NCBI GenBank assembly: GCA_041677345.1
Contig: JBAYQE010000004.1
Span: 4,983 to 68,982, forward strand
Reading direction: 5' to 3'
Length of the DNA: 64,000 bases
Source: JALOAT01 sp041677345
GTDB taxonomy: Bacteria; Pseudomonadota; Gammaproteobacteria; Thiohalomonadales; Thiohalomonadaceae
Shown here: piece after piece, positions 10,133 to 21,290 of the stretch
Numbering within the stretch: position 1 is the first letter of the stretch
Layout: every line of letters starts with the position of its first letter
Position numbers and translations under genes: made by a program
Notes under the pieces: generated by a model
Told to the model about the DNA's origin: nothing
The model's database searches: none
What the model saw: the letters and a program-made list of their open reading frames with translations, nothing else

Positions 10133-12259
10133 TTATTGCAAGTCGGCCTTGAGGCCTTCCTTGAGGATCTTCGGCGTGACAAATATCAGAAGTTCCGCCT
10201 TGTCGTCCACCTTCTGAGTGCGGCGGAACAAGGCGCCGAGCACCGGGATGTCGCCGAGCAGCGGCACCTTGTCCACCGACTCGTTGCGCGCCTGCTCATA
10301 GATGCCGCCCAACACGACGGTATCGCCGTTCTCGACCAACACCTGGGTCTGCACCGCTCGGGTGTCCACGGAGGGCACACCCGAGAAGATCTGGCCCACG
10401 CTGTCCTTGTTCACCTCCAGGTCCATGATCACGCGGTCATCGGGCGTGATTTGCGGCGTGACCGCCAGGGACAACACGGCCTTTTTGAAGGATACGCTGG
10501 TGGCGCCGCTGGAGCTGGCCTCGAGATAAGGGATGTCGACACCCTGCTCGATGAGCGCCTTCTTCTGGTTGGCCGTGACGACGCGCGGGCTGGAGATCAG
10601 TTCCCCGCGGCCCTCGGACTGCATCGCCGACAGCTCCAGGTCCACGATGTAATCCGCACCGAGAATGGCGAGGGCGATGGAACCGGCGGCCGGCACCGGC
10701 AGGTTCACGTTGAGACGGTCTCCGAGACCCGGCACCGCCACCGCGGGATCGAACACGTCGCGGCCGGCGGCCAGGTTGTCGAGGCCACTACTGACGGTGG
10801 TGTTCGTACCGGCGGCGCTACCGGAACTGGTCACCAGCCCCCTGCCGCCGTTACGGCCCACGTAGGTCGCGCCGAAACGGGTACCGAGGCTCTTGCTGAA
10901 GTCGTCGTTGGCGATCACCACGCGCGACTCGATGAGCACCTGGCGCACAGGCACGTCGAGGCGGGTGAGGACACGGCGGATCTCGTCGAGCTTTTCTGCG
11001 GTGTCCAGGATCATGAGCGTGTTGGTACGCTCATCGATGGTGATGTTGCCGCGGCTGGAGAGCAGCGAGTTGCGCTCGGCCTTCAGCAGCGCTGCGATTT
11101 CCGAGGCCTTGGCGTAGTTGATGTCGAAGAACTCCGTGCGCAGCGGGGCGAGGTCGGTAAGCTGCTGCTGTGCTTCCAGTTCGAGCTTCTCACGTGCGGC
11201 CAGCTCCTCGCTGGGGGCAATGAGCATCACGTTGCCGTTCCGGCGCATGCCGAGGCCCTTGGATTTCAGAATGATGTCCAGGGCCTGGTCCCAGGGGACG
11301 TTCTTGAGGCGCAGCGTGAGATTCCCGCGCACGGTGTCGGAGGCCACGACGTTCAGGCCGGTGAAATCACCGATGAGCTGCAGCACCGCACGCACATCGA
11401 TGTTCTGGAAATTGAGTGACAGCTTCTCGCCGGTGTACTCCTCCTGCAGGCGGGCCGCTTTCTCTTCCGGCGTGACCGGGCGCACGTCCACGGTGTAGAC
11501 ATTGCCCACCTGGAAGGCCAAATGCTCGTAGTCGCCCTCGGGTGTAATGACCAGGCGTGCATGACCCTCGCGGTTCGCACTGTCAATGGTACGCACAGGG
11601 GTGGCGAAGTCGGTCACGTCGAGGCGGCGGACCAGTTCCTCAGGGAGCCGTGCGTCATAGAAATCCAGCAATAGGGACTTGCCTCGTGTCTGCAGGTCGG
11701 CCGTGACGGCCGGGCTCGAAAGGGTGATGACCACGCGGCCGGTGCCTTTTTCGGCCCGATGGAAGTCGATGTTGGTGATGCGCTTGGCCTCATCCACTGC
11801 AGCAGCCGGAGCTCGATCACCCGGAGTGGACGCGGCGGCTTGACGCGCGCCCGCCGGCCCGGTGCCCAGGGCCACGTGAACACGATTGTTTTGTACCCGC
11901 ACGTCGTAGGGCACTACGCGGTCCAGCCCAACGACCAGGCGGGTGCGGTTGCCGGCCTGCGCCGCGCGCAGGTTGTGGGCGATGCCGCCCGCCAATTGCT
12001 GTGTCTTCGGCAGGCTGCCCATGCCGGTGCCGGGCAGATCGAGGGCCAGGCGCGGCGGATTTTCCAGGGTGAACGCCATGGGCTTGGGCGCCGGCCCGGA
12101 AAAGGTGAGGGTCAACTGGGCACGATCACCGCCGGTGACGGCATAGCTGACGTCCTGCAGGGTGACGGTCTGGGCCGACACCGTTGACACGCACGCGAGC
12201 AGTGTGGCCAGCGCCGCAAGAGCAGGAATCCTGCGGATGAATGCGTGGGCAGTTTTCAT
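10133..12259 (-). CDS. pilQ: Type IV pilus secretin
   Basis: Outer-membrane secretin through which the type IV pilus fibre passes. 708 residues from the ATG at 12259, which begins MKTAHAFIRRIPALAALATL followed by a signal-peptide cleavage region (VSAQ). Two AMIN-type peptidoglycan-binding regions occupy roughly residues 25-270 (RAQLTLTFSG; GRVVITLSS). The STN/N0 domain follows (KLSLNFQNIDVRAVLQLI), then an N1/KH-like domain and the secretin core with VPLLGDIPVLGALFR near the C-terminus. A longer in-frame extension to 12565 runs over pilP in another frame and is rejected. Confidence 0.96.
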   Translation of the reverse strand: MKTAHAFIRRIPALAALATLLACVSTVSAQTVTLQDVSYAVTGGDRAQLTLTFSGPAPKPMAFTLENPPRLALDLPGTGMGSLPKTQQLAGGIAHNLRAAQAGNRTRLVVGLDRVVPYDVRVQNNRVHVALGTGPAGARQAAASTPGDRAPAAAVDEAKRITNIDFHRAEKGTGRVVITLSSPAVTADLQTRGKSLLLDFYDARLPEELVRRLDVTDFATPVRTIDSANREGHARLVITPEGDYEHLAFQVGNVYTVDVRPVTPEEKAARLQEEYTGEKLSLNFQNIDVRAVLQLIGDFTGLNVVASDTVRGNLTLRLKNVPWDQALDIILKSKGLGMRRNGNVMLIAPSEELAAREKLELEAQQQLTDLAPLRTEFFDINYAKASEIAALLKAERNSLLSSRGNITIDERTNTLMILDTAEKLDEIRRVLTRLDVPVRQVLIESRVVIANDDFSKSLGTRFGATYVGRNGGRGLVTSSGSAAGTNTTVSSGLDNLAAGRDVFDPAVAVPGLGDRLNVNLPVPAAGSIALAILGADYIVDLELSAMQSEGRGELISSPRVVTANQKKALIEQGVDIPYLEASSSGATSVSFKKAVLSLAVTPQITPDDRVIMDLEVNKDSVGQIFSGVPSVDTRAVQTQVLVENGDTVVLGGIYEQARNESVDKVPLLGDIPVLGALFRRTQKVDDKAELLIFVTPKILKEGLKADLQ

Positions 12260-12275
12260 TCTTTTATCCTCGAAT

Positions 12276-12824
12276 TCATTCGGTGATCGCGAGGGCTGCA
12301 TCTCGCTTGATCCAACCGCCCAGACCATCGGGAATGATCTCTTCGATAGCGATCCTGGTTTCGGTGATATTGACGACCCTGCCGTAGTTCTCGCCCATGT
12401 GGTTACCCACCTGCACGCGATGAACCAGGTTGTCGGGTGCCTTGACGATCGCCCAGGCGCTGCCTTGCTTTTCAAGAATGCCGACGAACTCCAGGCCGTC
12501 GAGGGGGAAGTGCTCGAGTGCTTCCTTGTGCCGGTCCGTGTCGGGACGCAAACCTGCTCCGCCATGGGCGGCGTCCATCAGGGTGGCCTCCCTCTTGGGG
12601 GCGAAGGGATCGCGCGCCTCCGTCGAACTGTAGGTGTAACCCTCGTACGCCTCGAACTCCGGCAACGGCGGGATATGAGCGGCGGGCCGTGCCTTCACCG
12701 CGGCGACATAGTCGTAGAGGTCGCCATGATTGTCTGTGGAACAGCCGGCGAGCAGGACGCTCGCGAACACAACCGCCGTGCCCAGGGCGGGACCCGTTCT
12801 CGGATGAATGCGAAACCGCTTCAT
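12276..12824 (-). CDS. pilP: Type IV pilus lipoprotein PilP
   Basis: Inner-membrane lipoprotein that links the PilMNO platform to the PilQ secretin. 182 residues from ATG 12824, beginning MKRFRIHPRTGPALG, with a lipobox FASVLLAGCS that makes the Cys the lipidated residue. The body has the family's YTYSSTEARDPFAP motif followed by a small beta-domain containing LEFVGILEKQGSAWAIVK. The gene lies between pilO and pilQ with gaps of under 20 bp. Confidence 0.95.
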   Translation of the reverse strand: MKRFRIHPRTGPALGTAVVFASVLLAGCSTDNHGDLYDYVAAVKARPAAHIPPLPEFEAYEGYTYSSTEARDPFAPKREATLMDAAHGGAGLRPDTDRHKEALEHFPLDGLEFVGILEKQGSAWAIVKAPDNLVHRVQVGNHMGENYGRVVNITETRIAIEEIIPDGLGGWIKRDAALAITE

Positions 12825-12842
12825 AGTGACCCCAATCGGCAC

Positions 12843-13511
12843 TTACCTTCGCCGGCCCTTCTTGGCTTTCGCCGCCTGGGCCTTCTGCGCCGCTGCGATT
12901 TCTTCGGCGTCCAGGTACCGATAGGTCTTCGCCGTCGCGTTCATGACCAGCTTGGTGTCCTGGCCCTTCTTGCCGCCGGTGGCAGGCTTCACGGTGATGT
13001 TCTGCAGCGTGACGATGCGCGGCAGCGCCGCCACACCACTCACGAAATTGCCGAAGTGATGGTAACCCCCCGTGACCTGAATGGTGATGGGCAATTCGGC
13101 GTAGAACTCGTGGGGTGTCTCGCCTTCGGGTTTGAACAGATCGAAGGTAAGTCCGGCACCCAGGCCGGTCTGGGTGATGTCCACCAACAGATCGGCCACT
13201 TCATTCTTGCTGGGCAACTGACGCAACATGGTGCCGAAGGATTCTTCCATTTCCTTCATCTGCTCCTTGTAGGCATCCAGCGCCACGGCCTTGCTCTGTT
13301 TGCCCTCGAAGTCTTGCTTGAGTCTCGCTTCAGTTTGCTCCGCGCGCACCAGCTCTTCGCGCAAGCCGCTCAGGTGCAGGAAATAGCCTGCCGCCAGCAC
13401 AGCGGCGCAGATCAGGACGACCACCACGGCCTTGGCCGCCGCCGGCCAGTTGCCGATGCCTTTCAGATCCAGGTGGTTCAGGTTTGAGAGATCGATGGCC
13501 ATGGCGGTCAC
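12843..13511 (-). CDS. pilO: Type IV pilus inner-membrane platform protein PilO
   Basis: Single-pass inner-membrane protein that pairs with PilN. 222 residues: short cytoplasmic N-terminus, a membrane segment around residues 25-47 (AKAVVVVLICAAVLAAGYFL), a coiled coil (residues ~48-95) and a ferredoxin-like periplasmic domain containing LPITIQVTGGYHHFGNF, typical of PilO. The C-terminus is unusually basic (KAKKGRRR). Its start overlaps the pilN stop by 4 bp. An internal Met at codon 4 could be the true start. Confidence 0.95.
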   Translation of the reverse strand: MTAMAIDLSNLNHLDLKGIGNWPAAAKAVVVVLICAAVLAAGYFLHLSGLREELVRAEQTEARLKQDFEGKQSKAVALDAYKEQMKEMEESFGTMLRQLPSKNEVADLLVDITQTGLGAGLTFDLFKPEGETPHEFYAELPITIQVTGGYHHFGNFVSGVAALPRIVTLQNITVKPATGGKKGQDTKLVMNATAKTYRYLDAEEIAAAQKAQAAKAKKGRRR

Positions 13512-14055
13512 TTCTCGGCGGCGCCCGAGGACTGGGTAACGCGCAGCTTGAACTTGCGGCTGCTGTCGGCCTTTTCGGTCTGAATAATCTCAAGCACGGG
13601 ATTTTCCAGCCACGGCGATGCTTCCAGGTTGCGCATCAGGGCGGAGACACGCGCATTCGATTCAGCGATACCCTCGATGCTCAGAACGGCTTTTTTCTGG
13701 GCCACGCTGGTGAGGTACAGCCCATCCGGCGTGACCCGCACCATCTCGTCGAACAGATGCACAATGGCCGGTCGATCGCGCTGCAACTGCTCGATCACCT
13801 TCATGCGGGCAACCAGCTGCTGCTTCTGCTTTTCCAAGTCCTGGATCTCCTTGATCTGGGCCTCGACTTTCTTGATCTCGGCCTGCAGGTAACGGTTGCG
13901 TGAATTCTGGCTGTCGATGAGCCCGCCGATCTGGAGATGGAAGAGCGCGATCACCAGCACCATGAGCAAGGCGGAACCGCCGGCGACGGTGGCGAACTCC
14001 CGCTGCCTCTGCTTGCGCAGCTCCGCTCGCCAGGGGAGTAGATTGATGCGCGCCA

Positions 14056-14056
<1 letters not shown>
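13508..14056 (-). CDS. pilN: Type IV pilus inner-membrane protein PilN
   Basis: 182 residues. The conserved N-terminus INLLPWRAELRKQRQREF is the motif that docks into the groove of PilM. A membrane helix follows (residues ~25-43), then a long coiled coil (IKKVEAQIKEIQDLEKQKQQ) and a small periplasmic domain. The start codon overlaps the pilM stop by one base (TGATG), so translation is coupled. Confidence 0.95.
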
Positions 14057-15147
<1,091 letters not shown>

Positions 15148-15172
15148 TTAGAAGCCATGTTTGCCGAACTAC

Positions 15173-15201
15173 ATTAAATACCAGAGACAACTATGGGTCA
15201 A
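15173..15201 (-). promoter_or_regulatory. Sigma-70-like promoter for pilMNOPQ
   Basis: On the minus strand TTGACC (15196-15201) and TTTAAT (15173-15178) are separated by 17 bp. Each matches its consensus at five of six positions. Predicted start near 15166, giving a leader of about 40 nt to the pilM ATG. It lies in the 175-bp divergent region shared with ponA. Confidence 0.55.
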
Positions 15202-15301
15202 CACGTAGTTTGCCGCTAGGCGTGCATAGTGTGATGCCCTTAAACACTTTATACTGGAACACTTTTCTATACTTGGTGACCCAATTCTCAAAGCTGCCAA
15301 G

Positions 15302-17737
15302 ATGAGTCCTACCTTCAAATGGTTGCGCGCCGCTCTGGTGGCGCTGTTCGGTTTTGGCGTTGCAGGACTCGTGGTTACGTTGGGTGTCTATCTCTACTTG
15401 GCGCCCGAACTGCCCTCCATCGAGGCCTTGCGTGACGTCCGGCTGCAAGTACCGCTGCGGGTTTACTCGCGCGAGGGCGGACTCATTGCCGAATTCGGCG
15501 AAATGAAGCGTACGCCATTGCGCTACGCTGAGGTCCCCCCGCAAGTGATTCAGGCGGTGCTCGCCGCCGAAGACGATCGCTTCTTTGAGCACCCGGGCGT
15601 CGACTACCAGGGTCTCATGCGTGCGGCGCTGCACTTGGTGCGTACCGGTGAGAAGGGCCAGGGCGGCAGTACCATCACCATGCAGGTGGCCCGTAACTTC
15701 TTCCTGTCCAGCGAGAAGACGTTCCTGCGCAAGATAAAGGAGATATTCGTCGCGCTCCGCATCGAGCAGGAGCTCACCAAGGAAGAGATCCTCGAGCTAT
15801 ACCTGAACAAGATCTACCTGGGTAACCGCGCCTATGGCGTGGCTTCCGCGGCCCAGATCTATTACGGCAAGGAGGTGCACGAGCTCGAACTGGCGCAGAT
15901 CGCCATGATCGCGGGCCTGCCCAAGGCGCCGTCAAGCTACAACCCCATCGTCAATCCCACCCGCGCGCTCCAGCGCCGCAACTATGTGGTGGGGCGCATG
16001 GAACACCTGGGCTTCATCGACAGCGAAACCGCCGCCCGGGCCCGCGCCACACCCGTAACCGCAGCACTGCACGCCCAGCCCACGGCGGTGGAAGCGGCAC
16101 ACCTGGCGGAAATGGTGCGCGCCGAGGTGGTGGCGCGCTTCGGTGAGGAAGCCGCCTACACGGCCGGCTACAAGGTGTACACCACCCTGGAAGCCCGCCT
16201 GCAGCGGGCGGCCACCACGAGCCTGCGCGCCGCACTGCTCGACTACGATCGCCGTCACGGCTACCGGGGACCCGTCGCCCATGTGGAGCTGACGGAGGAG
16301 ACCTCGCTCCAGGAACTGCTTGCAGGCCACGGCACGGTGGGCGGCCTGATCCCTGGCATCGTGGTGGCGCTCGAGGAGCAGACCGCACGCGTGTATACCG
16401 GTGCCGAGGAGCCGGTGGTGGTGGCATGGCCCGGCCTCGAGTGGGCGCGCCGTTATATCAGTGATGACCGCGTCGGCGACGTCCCCACCAAGGCGTCCGA
16501 TATCCTGAAGGTCGGCGACGTGGTCCGGTTGGAAGCGGTGGAGTCGGGCTGGCGTTTGGCCCAGGTGCCGCAGGTGGAAGGCGCGCTGGTGTCGCTGCAA
16601 CCCGGGGACGGCGCGATCATGGCCCTGGTGGGCGGCTTCGATTTCTACACCAGCAAGTTCAACCGCATCACCCAGGCCGAGCGCCAGCCCGGTTCGGCGT
16701 TCAAGCCCTTCGTCTATTCCGCGGCGCTGGAGAAGGGTTTCACCCCCGCCACGGTGATCAACGACGCGCCCGTCGTGTTCGAGGACGCGGAATTGGAGAG
16801 CGCCTGGCGCCCCGAAAACTACAGCGGCAAGTTCTACGGTCCGACCCGCCTGCGCGAGGCGCTGGTAGCCTCCCGCAACCTCGTCTCCATTCGCCTGCTA
16901 CGCTCCACCGGTATCGGCTACGCCCGCAACCACCTGAAGAATTTCGGCTTCCAGCCCGACCGGTTGCCCTTCGACCTGTCCCTCGCCCTGGGCAGCGCCA
17001 CCGTCACCCCGCTGGACATGGTGCGTGGCTATGCCGTGTTCGCCAACGGCGGCCACTTGGTGGAACCCTGGTTCATCCAACGCATCGAAGATGCGGATGG
17101 CAACGTGTTGTTTGAGCACCGGCCCGCAGTGGTCTGCCCCGAGTGTGGGGCCACCACCGAGGCGCACGGGACCACCGACGATATCACGGACGAGTTGGTC
17201 GACGAGGGCTCCACCGATGTATCGGCAGAGCTTCCGCCGCTGCCGGCGCCGCGCACACTGGACGCACGTAACGTCTATCTGATGACCAGCATGATGAACG
17301 ACGTGGTCACCCGCGGCACCGGGGCACGCGCGCGCGCGCTGGGTCGGCACGACCTGGCAGGCAAGACCGGCACCACCAATGATCAACGTGACGCTTGGTT
17401 TTGCGGCTTCAATGCCGACGTAGTCGCCACGGCCTGGGTGGGTTTCGATACCCCACGCCCGCTGGGTGCCGGTGAAACCGGCGCGAGCGCCGCGCTACCC
17501 ATGTGGGTGGGCTACATGCGGGAGGCCCTCGGCGGCCTGCCGGAACGGCCCTCGCCGCAACCCGCCGGGCTGGTCACGGTGCGAATCGATCCGGAAACCG
17601 GCCTCGCCGCGGCACCGGGGACAACCGATGCGATATTCGAAACCTTCTACAGCGAAAACATGCCCGCAACGGCCGCGCCGGGGCAGGCGGCAACGACCGG
17701 AACTGAGCAAGGCTCCGTCACCGAACAATTGTTCTGA
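15302..17737 (+). CDS. mrcA: Penicillin-binding protein 1A, bifunctional glycosyltransferase/transpeptidase
   Basis: Polymerises lipid II and cross-links peptidoglycan in the periplasm. 811 residues: one N-terminal membrane anchor (residues ~10-35), a GT51 domain with the catalytic Glu in LAAEDDRFFEHPGVD (E90) and GGSTITMQVARN, an OB-like insert, and a transpeptidase domain with SAFK (nucleophile S465), SRN (S524) and KTGTT (K688). An inserted CPEC pair near residue 620 (VVCPECGATTE) is unusual. Placement divergent from pilMNOPQ is the common gammaproteobacterial arrangement. Confidence 0.96.
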   Translation: MSPTFKWLRAALVALFGFGVAGLVVTLGVYLYLAPELPSIEALRDVRLQVPLRVYSREGGLIAEFGEMKRTPLRYAEVPPQVIQAVLAAEDDRFFEHPGVDYQGLMRAALHLVRTGEKGQGGSTITMQVARNFFLSSEKTFLRKIKEIFVALRIEQELTKEEILELYLNKIYLGNRAYGVASAAQIYYGKEVHELELAQIAMIAGLPKAPSSYNPIVNPTRALQRRNYVVGRMEHLGFIDSETAARARATPVTAALHAQPTAVEAAHLAEMVRAEVVARFGEEAAYTAGYKVYTTLEARLQRAATTSLRAALLDYDRRHGYRGPVAHVELTEETSLQELLAGHGTVGGLIPGIVVALEEQTARVYTGAEEPVVVAWPGLEWARRYISDDRVGDVPTKASDILKVGDVVRLEAVESGWRLAQVPQVEGALVSLQPGDGAIMALVGGFDFYTSKFNRITQAERQPGSAFKPFVYSAALEKGFTPATVINDAPVVFEDAELESAWRPENYSGKFYGPTRLREALVASRNLVSIRLLRSTGIGYARNHLKNFGFQPDRLPFDLSLALGSATVTPLDMVRGYAVFANGGHLVEPWFIQRIEDADGNVLFEHRPAVVCPECGATTEAHGTTDDITDELVDEGSTDVSAELPPLPAPRTLDARNVYLMTSMMNDVVTRGTGARARALGRHDLAGKTGTTNDQRDAWFCGFNADVVATAWVGFDTPRPLGAGETGASAALPMWVGYMREALGGLPERPSPQPAGLVTVRIDPETGLAAAPGTTDAIFETFYSENMPATAAPGQAATTGTEQGSVTEQLF

Positions 17738-17738
17738 T

Positions 17739-18341
17739 ATGGGCGCGGGCCGGGAGGGGCAGAACCGGATCCGTCTGGCCCAGGAAGCGGCCAGGCTGAT
17801 GGCGGACGAAGGTGTGCAGGATTTCGCCGTCGCCAAACGCAAGGCGGCCGGGCGCCTGGGCCTGCCCGTCAACCGGAATCTGCCCACCAACCTGGAAATC
17901 GAGGATGCGCTGGTCACCCATCAGCGCCTGTTCCGTGCCCACTCCCAGCCGGCACACCTGCGGCGGCTGCGCACCAGTGCACGGGAGGCCATGCGGCTCA
18001 TGGCCGATTTCCAGCCCCGTCTGGTCGGCCCGGTACTCGCGGGCACGGCCGGTGCGCATTCGCCTGTGAACCTGCACCTGTTCGCCGAGACACCGGAGCA
18101 GGTGAATCTGTTCCTGATGGAGCGGAACATCCCGCACGCCTGGGATGAACGCCTCCTGCGCCTGGACACCGAACGCCAGGAGCGTTATCCACTGTGCCGC
18201 CTCGTGGCCGGCGATGTGACCGTGGAAATGACGGTATTCCCCTTGAAGGGCATGCGCCAGGCACCACTCAGCCCGGTGGACGGCCGGCCCATGCGTCGTG
18301 CCAACCTGGAGGCCGTCGAGGCGCTACTCGCGGCGGAATAA
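17739..18341 (+). CDS. Conserved protein of unknown function, possibly nucleotidyltransferase-like
   Basis: 200 residues, starting at an ATG one base after the ponA stop, so likely co-translated. The N-terminal half is helical and basic (RIRLAQEAARLMADEGVQDF, AVAKRKAAGRLGL), and the second half contains RLVGPVLAGTAGAHSPVNLHLFAETPEQ, which is reminiscent of small nucleotidyltransferase-fold proteins but lacks a clear GS-DxD catalytic pair. No signal peptide or membrane segment. The function is unknown to me; the fold guess is weak. Confidence 0.6.
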   Translation: MGAGREGQNRIRLAQEAARLMADEGVQDFAVAKRKAAGRLGLPVNRNLPTNLEIEDALVTHQRLFRAHSQPAHLRRLRTSAREAMRLMADFQPRLVGPVLAGTAGAHSPVNLHLFAETPEQVNLFLMERNIPHAWDERLLRLDTERQERYPLCRLVAGDVTVEMTVFPLKGMRQAPLSPVDGRPMRRANLEAVEALLAAE

Positions 18342-18350
18342 GCGCGCGAA

Positions 18351-18395
18351 GGACGCCCGTGGACAGGGGAAGCGCAGCGCCTCCCCCGGGCGTCC
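18351..18395. terminator. Bidirectional hairpin between convergent genes
   Basis: GGACGCCCG (18351-18359) pairs perfectly with CGGGCGTCC (18387-18395), and an inner near-perfect repeat (18366-18375 with 18377-18386) extends the stem. It lies exactly between the convergent 17739-18341 gene and the malic enzyme gene. Confidence 0.7.
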
Positions 18396-18415
18396 TCCGG
18401 GGTGACCTGTTGATC

Positions 18416-19675
<1,260 letters not shown>

Positions 19676-19746
19676 GGATCGCTCTCGGCGAGGACGGTAT
19701 CAAAAGGGGGCGCCATTATCGGCCTTTGCGGCCGGTAAAGCCACGT

Positions 19747-20538
19747 TCAGGGGACGACGGTGATGGCGCCGGGGTGGCGGATGCGCAGGTAGGCACGCCG
19801 CTTGCCTGGGTGGACCTCGCCCTGTACCTGCACGCGCACCCCTTGCAGCCCTTCCGGAGCCAGGGCCACGAGGCCACGATCCGCCCGTGCCACGTGCACT
19901 GCCAGGGTCGGGCCGAGGTGCAGCCACAGGTCACCCTTGTGTTCGCTCACGCGCGTAATCCTGCCCTCGATGCGACGAAAACCGCTGCTCCGCGCCGTGA
20001 TGTCGGTGGCTGGCACGCTCTGGTATTCGGGCAAGTCCCACAGCCCGCGCCTGCCGAGCTGGGCGGCACGCTGGTACGCGCTGCGGCATTGGGCATCGTG
20101 GAGATTGGGCGGCACCACCAAGGTCACAGCAAGCCCTTCGGCCAGCAGGCGCGCGGCCACGCTGTCGCCATTTTCCAGATAGGCGTGGGCCAGCCGGCGT
20201 CCGTAGCGGTCCTCCACCTCCTTGTCGTGGCGCAGCAGGAGACGTGGGGAGGTCGCGAGCCAATGTACGAGCGCAGCCCGCGCCTCCGCGGCGAGAGGTT
20301 CCGCGGCCCGCCCTTCCCTGCCCAATTCGGGGGTATCCACGCCGATGAAGCGCAGGTCGCGGCCGTCGCGCAGGCGCACGGTATCGCCGTCGTGTACATG
20401 GGCCACCGCCACGCGCTCGTCGATGCGGTCGGCCGGGCACAGTGGCGCCGCCGCAGCCGGCAGGATGCACACCAGCCCCACAAACACGAAAGGGGCGACC
20501 TTGCGGTACGCCCCCCGGTGCAGGCCGTGGCCTGGCAT
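19747..20538 (-). CDS. Secreted thermonuclease (SNase-like) family protein
   Basis: 263 residues from ATG 20538. A signal peptide is visible (KVAPFVFVGLVCILPAAAA). The staphylococcal-nuclease-like domain follows with HVHDGDTVRLRDGRDLRFIG, the acidic VDTPELGR and KEVEDRYGRRLAHAYLENG, the residues that hold calcium and the catalytic Arg/Glu in the family. A second OB-like domain (ITRVSEHKGDLWLHLG) ends the protein. It begins 2 bp after the rpmE stop. A longer frame that includes rpmE DNA in another frame is rejected. Confidence 0.85.
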   Translation of the reverse strand: MPGHGLHRGAYRKVAPFVFVGLVCILPAAAAPLCPADRIDERVAVAHVHDGDTVRLRDGRDLRFIGVDTPELGREGRAAEPLAAEARAALVHWLATSPRLLLRHDKEVEDRYGRRLAHAYLENGDSVAARLLAEGLAVTLVVPPNLHDAQCRSAYQRAAQLGRRGLWDLPEYQSVPATDITARSSGFRRIEGRITRVSEHKGDLWLHLGPTLAVHVARADRGLVALAPEGLQGVRVQVQGEVHPGKRRAYLRIRHPGAITVVP

Positions 20539-20540
20539 GC

Positions 20541-20747
20541 TTACTTCTTGAGGCCGTACTTCTGGCGGAACTTGTCGACGCGACCGGCGGTATCGACAAT
20601 CTTCTGCTGGCCGGTGAAGAAAGGATGGCACTGCGAGCATACGTCCAGGTGCAGGTCGTGGCCCGCGGTGGAACGCGTCTTGAAGGAACTGCCGCAGCTG
20701 CAGGTAACGGTAACTTCGGTGTAATTCGGATGGATATCCGGCTTCAT
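20541..20747 (-). CDS. rpmE: Ribosomal protein bL31, zinc-binding form
   Basis: Large-subunit ribosomal protein of 68 residues. [19 protein letters not shown] and [15 protein letters not shown] give the CxC plus CxxC set that binds zinc, so this is the C+ paralogue rather than the zinc-free one induced by zinc starvation. The C-terminal [15 protein letters not shown] is canonical. Confidence 0.98.
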   Translation of the reverse strand: MKPDIHPNYTEVTVTCSCGSSFKTRSTAGHDLHLDVCSQCHPFFTGQQKIVDTAGRVDKFRQKYGLKK

Positions 20748-20844
20748 GGCGACCTCCAGGGCGCGCCGCCACCGACCCCCGTGGCCGGCACCGCGCGCAA
20801 AGACGGCGGATCATACGAAAAAGCATCGGGGGGAACAACAGCCG

Positions 20845-21177
20845 TCAATTTCCCCCCCGAAACGGTAGGACCCTGGCCCGAGGCAGAGGTTTCGCCGCGT
20901 CGCCGCGCATGGCCTCCAGCAGGCCGTGACGGCCTAGCAGGGATTCCCACATCATGGCCGAGAGGGAGAGGCAGGCACCCATGGGGGTCCGCGCCCGGCG
21001 TCGGGTGGTGTCCACCCGCCACTGCAGACGGCGCAGGCGCTCCTGCCGGTGCGAGGGCGCCCGGCGGATGTGCTGCTCGATGGTCCGCCGCCGCATGCGT
21101 TCGAAGCCATCCGGGTCCGTGGCCGCCAGATGCACCCAGTCATCGAAGGTGCGCGGCATGTGCGGAGATTCGTCCAT
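20845..21177 (-). CDS. DUF3135-family protein
   Basis: 110 residues from ATG 21177, which has a good ribosome site (AGAGG six bases upstream). The motif FDDWVHLAATDPDGFERMRR followed by a basic helical region matches the small DUF3135 family of gammaproteobacteria, whose role is not known. No secretion signal. It is transcribed toward rpmE, divergent from glgP. Confidence 0.7.
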   Translation of the reverse strand: MDESPHMPRTFDDWVHLAATDPDGFERMRRRTIEQHIRRAPSHRQERLRRLQWRVDTTRRRARTPMGACLSLSAMMWESLLGRHGLLEAMRGDAAKPLPRARVLPFRGGN

Positions 21178-21290
21178 GCGAGCCCTCTGGGGCATCCCTG
21201 CACCATAGCGTAAGTGCTTTCTGTGTATCCTGAATGTAGCAAGCCGGGATGCGGCCGAACCCGGTGCGCCTGTACAACAAGGGACGGCAC

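Noticed and set aside
8420..11419. Two long plus-strand frames of 444 and 521 residues
   Set aside because: Antisense shadows of aroB, aroK and pilQ with no motifs.
15191..15634. 147-residue minus-strand frame at the ponA start
   Set aside because: Antisense to the ponA N-terminus and runs through the pilM promoter.
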